From NCBI RefSeq assembly GCF_000485595.1, contig NW_014577068.1, positions 1,526,077 through 1,570,686 of the forward strand: 44,610 bases of DNA, written 5' to 3'. Below, in pieces: positions 40,061 to 44,610 of this stretch. The notes beneath the pieces were generated by a model. The model had not been told where the DNA came from. It saw only the letters and a program-made list of their open reading frames with translations, and did no database searches. Source of the DNA: Priapulus caudatus. Lineage: Eukaryota > Priapulida > Priapulimorpha > Priapulimorphida > Priapulidae. The position numbers were made by a program, and so were the translations under genes. Numbering within the stretch: the stretch's first letter is position 1; every line of letters begins with the position of its first letter.

Positions 40061-43000
40061 TCGCTTCTTCTCTGAATTGCTAATTCTCATTTATTATTTT
40101 TTTTTATTTAGAATTCGGATCAGTGTAGGTTAGATGCATTAGGCTTGGGTTAGGTTAGCCTCAGAAAGGTTCTAATATCACAACTTTCAAGCTTAGGTCT
40201 GAGGCCAGTGCGTAGCGCTTTCCTTGGATAAGTAATAGCCCTTATCGCACAATCGCATTACAATATTCACCACGATGGCGCCCCGCCGCAACGCCATCGA
40301 TATATGTGCAAAAGGTTGGCAACGATCGCGCTCATAGAATATATGCACGGAGAGTACGATAGGACAAGCATACTAACTATCATATCTCCCAAACGAGTTA
40401 GACTTACATCTCTCAGAAATCTAGAGAATAATAGCAACATGTCTGAGCTATAATCTCTTAAATTTTAAGATTTTGTCGAAGCACTAGCTTAATTAATCTA
40501 CTCAATATATGCCGAACGGTAATCTGCTATAGGCGCCTATGCTGCAGCGCCCGATACGCACGGTCTATGGTGATCAGGAAAGCGATACCAACTCATTACA
40601 TCTGCAAACGAGTGACCTTACACTTTCCTAGATAATCCATAAGGAACTATAGACACAATGTCCTTAGCCTAGAAATCTCTGTGAATAGAAAACACAAACT
40701 GTCAGTTTGCTTGAAGTCACGACTCTAGTCTAATTAATACTCAAAGATATCATCACCGCTTATCGCCGCATAGTCCCTAATCTTGCGTGCCGCTATACCG
40801 CACGACCTTGGGCTAATAGAAAGCGATACTAACCTCATTCATATCTGCTAATGAGTCGAGTTAAGTTTCCTAGAACGTTAGTCATGAATATCAGACACAA
40901 TGCTTACCTATACACTCTCCTCGAAACAATTTCAGTTCTGTATGAAGCCCACGATTAGTTAATACATTACCCAAATAGGATCGCGAACCCTATATCGCGC
41001 CATGCATTACTGACGCCTATCTGCTTGGCATCAACCGGCCTGCCTAACCGCTCGTCGCCGCGCCGCCCGCTTAGTAATGCCCCCTGTTTCTATATCCCAT
41101 TGACGCCATTCGCGTGGCGATTGCGATAAGTTTATTCGTGACCCGTGTTTTCGACCCAATACAGTTATTTATTTTCTATGCTTGCTGTACGCTTCTATTT
41201 TATTTGTCGCATTTAGTTTTCGCTTAACTGCTGTTTATGTCTCAATCTAAAATATATTTCTTTACTCTTTCTTGCATTATAAAAATGGCTCCCTATTATT
41301 ATATTCCTTTCACAGGACCAGAACTGCAGAAGCGAAAGAAAAAAAGTGTTCATAATCTTAATGTATATATATATGAAGTATTTATATATATAACACTTTT
41401 TTTTCGCTCAGGTCCCCTGCGTCCTGTTAAATGTTCGGAAACTGACCAATCAGATAAGAGAGCCGCGTTTTAGTGTTTAGTTTTTAGGACTCCGAAACCG
41501 GTGTCCGTCGTTTAGACACTGCACTGCCTATTTAACAGATGTGCCATGCCTACATATGCCCGCTCCGGCACTGCTCTTCGATATCTCTAAATGCCCGGCA
41601 TTTTTAATTTTCCACGTACCCAAGTTAACAAGTTAGGTTTTAGAATATCCTACTAACCACAGCTATTTTAAAGTTAACTATGTAGTTGTAGCGTTTATCA
41701 AAACCGCGTAAGCAACATAAAACAACATCGCTCCAGCGAGATCAGTTAGTCCGCCAAAATGTAATGAAGCCAATGAAATAATATGCAGTTTATTATATAT
41801 ACGATGTAGTCTATTAGCTCTTGGGTGCATACATAGTGCTGAACGGCTAGTAGGGTACATGCATATAAATCAAGTTTAGCACCTAAAAAGTTAAAACGTA
41901 AAACAAACTCACAGCATCGGATTCTCCTATCTTAAAGACCTCAGCTAAGAACGCCATATGAGTAGCAGACTACTGCCAACAAAAGAACGTTCTGTGAATG
42001 TCGTTTTGTTTGCTCGTCGTGTTGTGTGTCACATCGGCTGAGAAAGTTAATTTATCTCAAACTGGGTATTAACAAACTTAACATAATGCTAGCATTGTTC
42101 TTATAGAAATATGTTAACATTATATACTATATTGTTATACTTAATCAGACTGCTCTAGGTTGTAGTATGATTAGCTCCAAGAACGTTACGTTATGCCTAC
42201 AAATTACAATGCTACGGGCGCTCGGGTCCACACCACAGGCACTGAAGCGTGTCAATAAATATAAATAAATGCCTATCTAAATACGATAATCTATTTACTA
42301 CCAATCTTAATGTTTCTCTATACTCTCTTTCACCTTTAATGCCGCTTTCCTGTCAATTCCGTCATATCCTACGTACACCCTCGGTCCGATCATCTTCGTT
42401 CATCTGCCAAACTCTAGTAGCCGAGCGAACACTGCATCTCCAACCGCGTCACCTTGCGTTCAACGAACGTTGACACCGAGAGGTCCAACCATATACGCTT
42501 GCCGCGCCATTGGCTTTCGCGGCGCCGATGTTGCCAGCTTACCACTAAGGGTAATATATCATACAGTAGGATCATAGCTGCGATCGCAAAATTCTCTCGA
42601 CGCCTCGCTGATTTCACACTTTCACAGCACCAATATCAACAACCAACAGCTTCCATCTTGTTCTCTCGTTCAACAACAGGTTCACTTGCTTATAAAAACA
42701 TAATGTCTCTTTCTGTAACTGAAGCTGTGTCACGCCGAAATCACACAAAAGATATGACAAATTCTCGGTTCCCGAATCCTTGCCTGTATGTAAATGGCCT
42801 TGCAAGTACAGGCGCTATAGATAGACTGGGATCTCTCGCACCTCATGACCCATTCGAACAGTAACCAAGAGGTGGCAGTGGACCGCCAAGTCTATGGCTA
42901 TACGGCGCCCGCAGCCGCGCACTGCGTTTCCAACTTCCCCCTACAAACCTCGCCATTGAACTTTGCAAAAACGTTGGAGCGTATTCGCGCAGAATGATGC

Positions 43001-44040
43001 CTTCAACGAAGAGCGCCGGTGGGCGTTTCCTATTCTGGACAGACAATTTACATTACAGGCAAGTTCGCGAACGGCTGAGAATTTCGTCAGTCTTTGTAGT
43101 GATTTACGTAACACAGTCTTCGTTTACGAACAGATACATTATGTTTTTATAAAACGTGAACACTGTTGTTAAAGAGATAACAAACGAGGATTAGCTGTTG
43201 ATGTGTAGTCGTCTTGTGAAAGTGCCGAATCCAGCGAGGTCTTGATTTGCAATTTTGCCGATCAAACTTTCCTACGCGTATATATATTATATAAGCGTCC
43301 AACAGTCCGCCGCAAAAAGCATGCGCGTATTGCAGCGTCAGGGGACTCGAATTAAGCGACGAGAACGAGCAAGGCCAATTTTTTACGCAGTGTGAGAAAT
43401 ATGCCTCTGATGAATTTTTCTCTAAAAGGTAAGGCACAGAGGCAATTTTAAAATGCATCCAATGCAAATCTCAAAATTTGAAGAAGTGCCACAAGCACTT
43501 TTGTAAAATAAAAGGAAAACTCATAACAAATTAGTACAATTCAACATCGTCTTGCTTTAATGTATCAAATACAATATGCCCCCATTGTAAGCTTCACATC
43601 TCGTAAACACTGACCCCTCTACCCCCCGCTGCTAATGGAAGAATAGTATACATGAAATTTTACATGCCCCTATCAGGCAGTAATAATTATCTTCGATCTA
43701 TTATTCCCTCCTGCCCCGACTACGGTTTCAAAGCTCATATTGCCACTACATCAACGCAACGCGCACGTTTATGTTGATTCGACTAAAACGAAACTTAGGC
43801 CAATAGATTAAAGGCTACGACAAGCAATTTACACAAAAAGGGCTCAGGCACAGGTGACTGCCGTCCGCGCGATTGGATTTCACGGGCAGTACGGCAATGA
43901 TACGGCACCGACGTCAATTCCGTCCGGTGCCGCTCCGTTTAATTCGACCCTAGTTGGCATTATTATTGTTGGACGGAAGACTTCGGCGAATACATATGAA
44001 AGAGAGATATAGACAACATTAAGAATTTGGTAGTAAATAG
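40061..44040 (+). repeat. Duplicated segment B, copy 2
   Basis: Collinear with 35435-38930 but peppered with one-base gains and losses. It includes three ~220-bp tandem units (about 40340-41050), the A/T hairpin and a foldback interrupted by a hAT-like element. It lacks the 147-bp MITE. Confidence 0.85.
43341..43948. mobile_element. hAT-type MITE, copy 2 (degraded), inside the foldback
   Basis: Starts CAGGGGACTCGAATTAAGCG and ends near GTTTAATTCGACCCTAG, matching 34307-34903 with many small indels. It interrupts the right arm of the second foldback copy; copy 1 of the foldback is uninterrupted there. The 8-bp duplication is not readable. Confidence 0.75.
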
Positions 44041-44610
44041 ATTTCGTATATTTTAGGGGCCATCAGGCCCATAGTACTGCAGTGTCGTCCCATACACCGG
44101 TTGACAGTTTAGCACTGCACATGCGCTAAGCCTAGGTAAAGTCGCCGGAGAGTTTCCGCTCCCAGAAGTCGCCGTATAAAATTCTGTTACTCGTGTAAAA
44201 CGTCTGTAGTGTGAAAGGCGTTCAAACGGATCGTATGCCTCTAAGAAAGACTTTGCAGCGATGAATTGGCCACGTTGTGGCTGTAGCCTGCAGGTGCATG
44301 ATTTGTTCTTTTATAACCTTCAGTGCCAGGCATTTAGCCGCCATACACTGCTATCCCCCCACGTCACTGCACGGGGCCCCACCGCAATCTCCCTCGAACT
44401 CGCCCTCGCCGAGAAGCAAGCTGTGGTTAGTAGCTCCTTTTTATTAAATTTCGCTGCAAAACGCATCGAGTTCTTGCAGCCAGAAATGGAAAAAATCGTG
44501 TCGTACTTTTAGTCTTATTATATCGATTTTGTGTATACGAGCGAAAGACGATTGCACGATGCCTAGGCGATATTTAACGTGTACCATTGAGTAAAGTTGA
44601 TGAGTTATGC
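44041..44610. other. Right edge, unassigned
   Basis: Sequence beyond the duplicated segment. Apart from the short frame at 44261-44512 nothing is recognised. Confidence 0.4.
44261..44512 (+). CDS. Hypothetical 83-codon ORF
   Basis: Starts MNWPRCGCSLQV and ends PEMEKIVSYF with TAG. The second half looks helical. A GTTAGT donor-like site after EKQAV (about 44426) means it might instead be part of a spliced exon. No domain is recognised and there is no homologous copy elsewhere in the window. It may be chance. Confidence 0.25.
   Translation: MNWPRCGCSLQVHDLFFYNLQCQAFSRHTLLSPHVTARGPTAISLELALAEKQAVVSSSFLLNFAAKRIEFLQPEMEKIVSYF

Noticed and set aside
1-44610. tRNA, rRNA or other structured RNA genes
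   Set aside because: No cloverleaf, box A/B pair or rRNA core sequence was recognised by eye. A covariance-model scan would be needed to exclude small ones.

Overview
The window is animal nuclear DNA: AT-rich, intron-rich and full of DNA transposons and retroelement remnants. Nothing in it is bacterial. The LINE and BEL/Pao remnants, GT-AG introns of 0.1-5 kb and an ACSL1/5/6-clade gene fit a marine or other invertebrate metazoan. I cannot name the species from sequence alone.

Left part (1-24 kb). A possible terminal coding exon of an unidentified plus-strand gene lies at 51-159. Positions 160-6840 hold little beyond one miniature inverted-repeat element (3714-3973) and a hairpin, followed by a 40-bp minisatellite (6841-7040). 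From 23485 down to 7252, on the minus strand, runs one complete long-chain acyl-CoA synthetase gene. I resolved 17 coding exons (2049 nt, 682 residues plus stop), and every junction is GT-AG and keeps the frame. Its introns carry nested mobile DNA. Most notable is an internally deleted BEL/Pao LTR retrotransposon (11349-15911, target duplication CAATC) in intron 10. That element was itself hit by a small terminal-inverted-repeat element with TTAGGG repeats (13245-13489) and by an unclassified 1.24-kb insertion in its 3' LTR (14394-15637).

Middle part (24-31.5 kb). A GC-rich, CpG-rich stretch (about 24430-25400), with a CTG-rich minisatellite and two adjacent CRE palindromes, is the best candidate promoter area for the ACSL gene. 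Then come about 2.3 kb without recognisable genes, an 85-bp triplicate repeat, a decayed minus-strand non-LTR retrotransposon (28400-31075) and the 3' tail of a second LINE on the plus strand (31180-31960).

Right part (31.5-44.6 kb). This is a repeat mosaic arranged as two imperfect copies in the same orientation (about 31707-38930 and 39244-44040). The copies differ by many one-base insertions and deletions and by whole transposon insertions: a 147-bp palindromic element is present only in copy 1, and a hAT-like element sits inside the foldback only in copy 2. The pattern suggests two haplotypes placed in series, or a tandem duplication assembled from poorly polished long reads. No host gene is convincing here; a short unidentified ORF lies at 44261-44512.

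The most novel-looking signal is a set of small inverted-repeat elements carrying internal TTAGGG-like tracts. Two of them share a GCTCAnnGGGTC-like terminus and apparent 9-bp target duplications.
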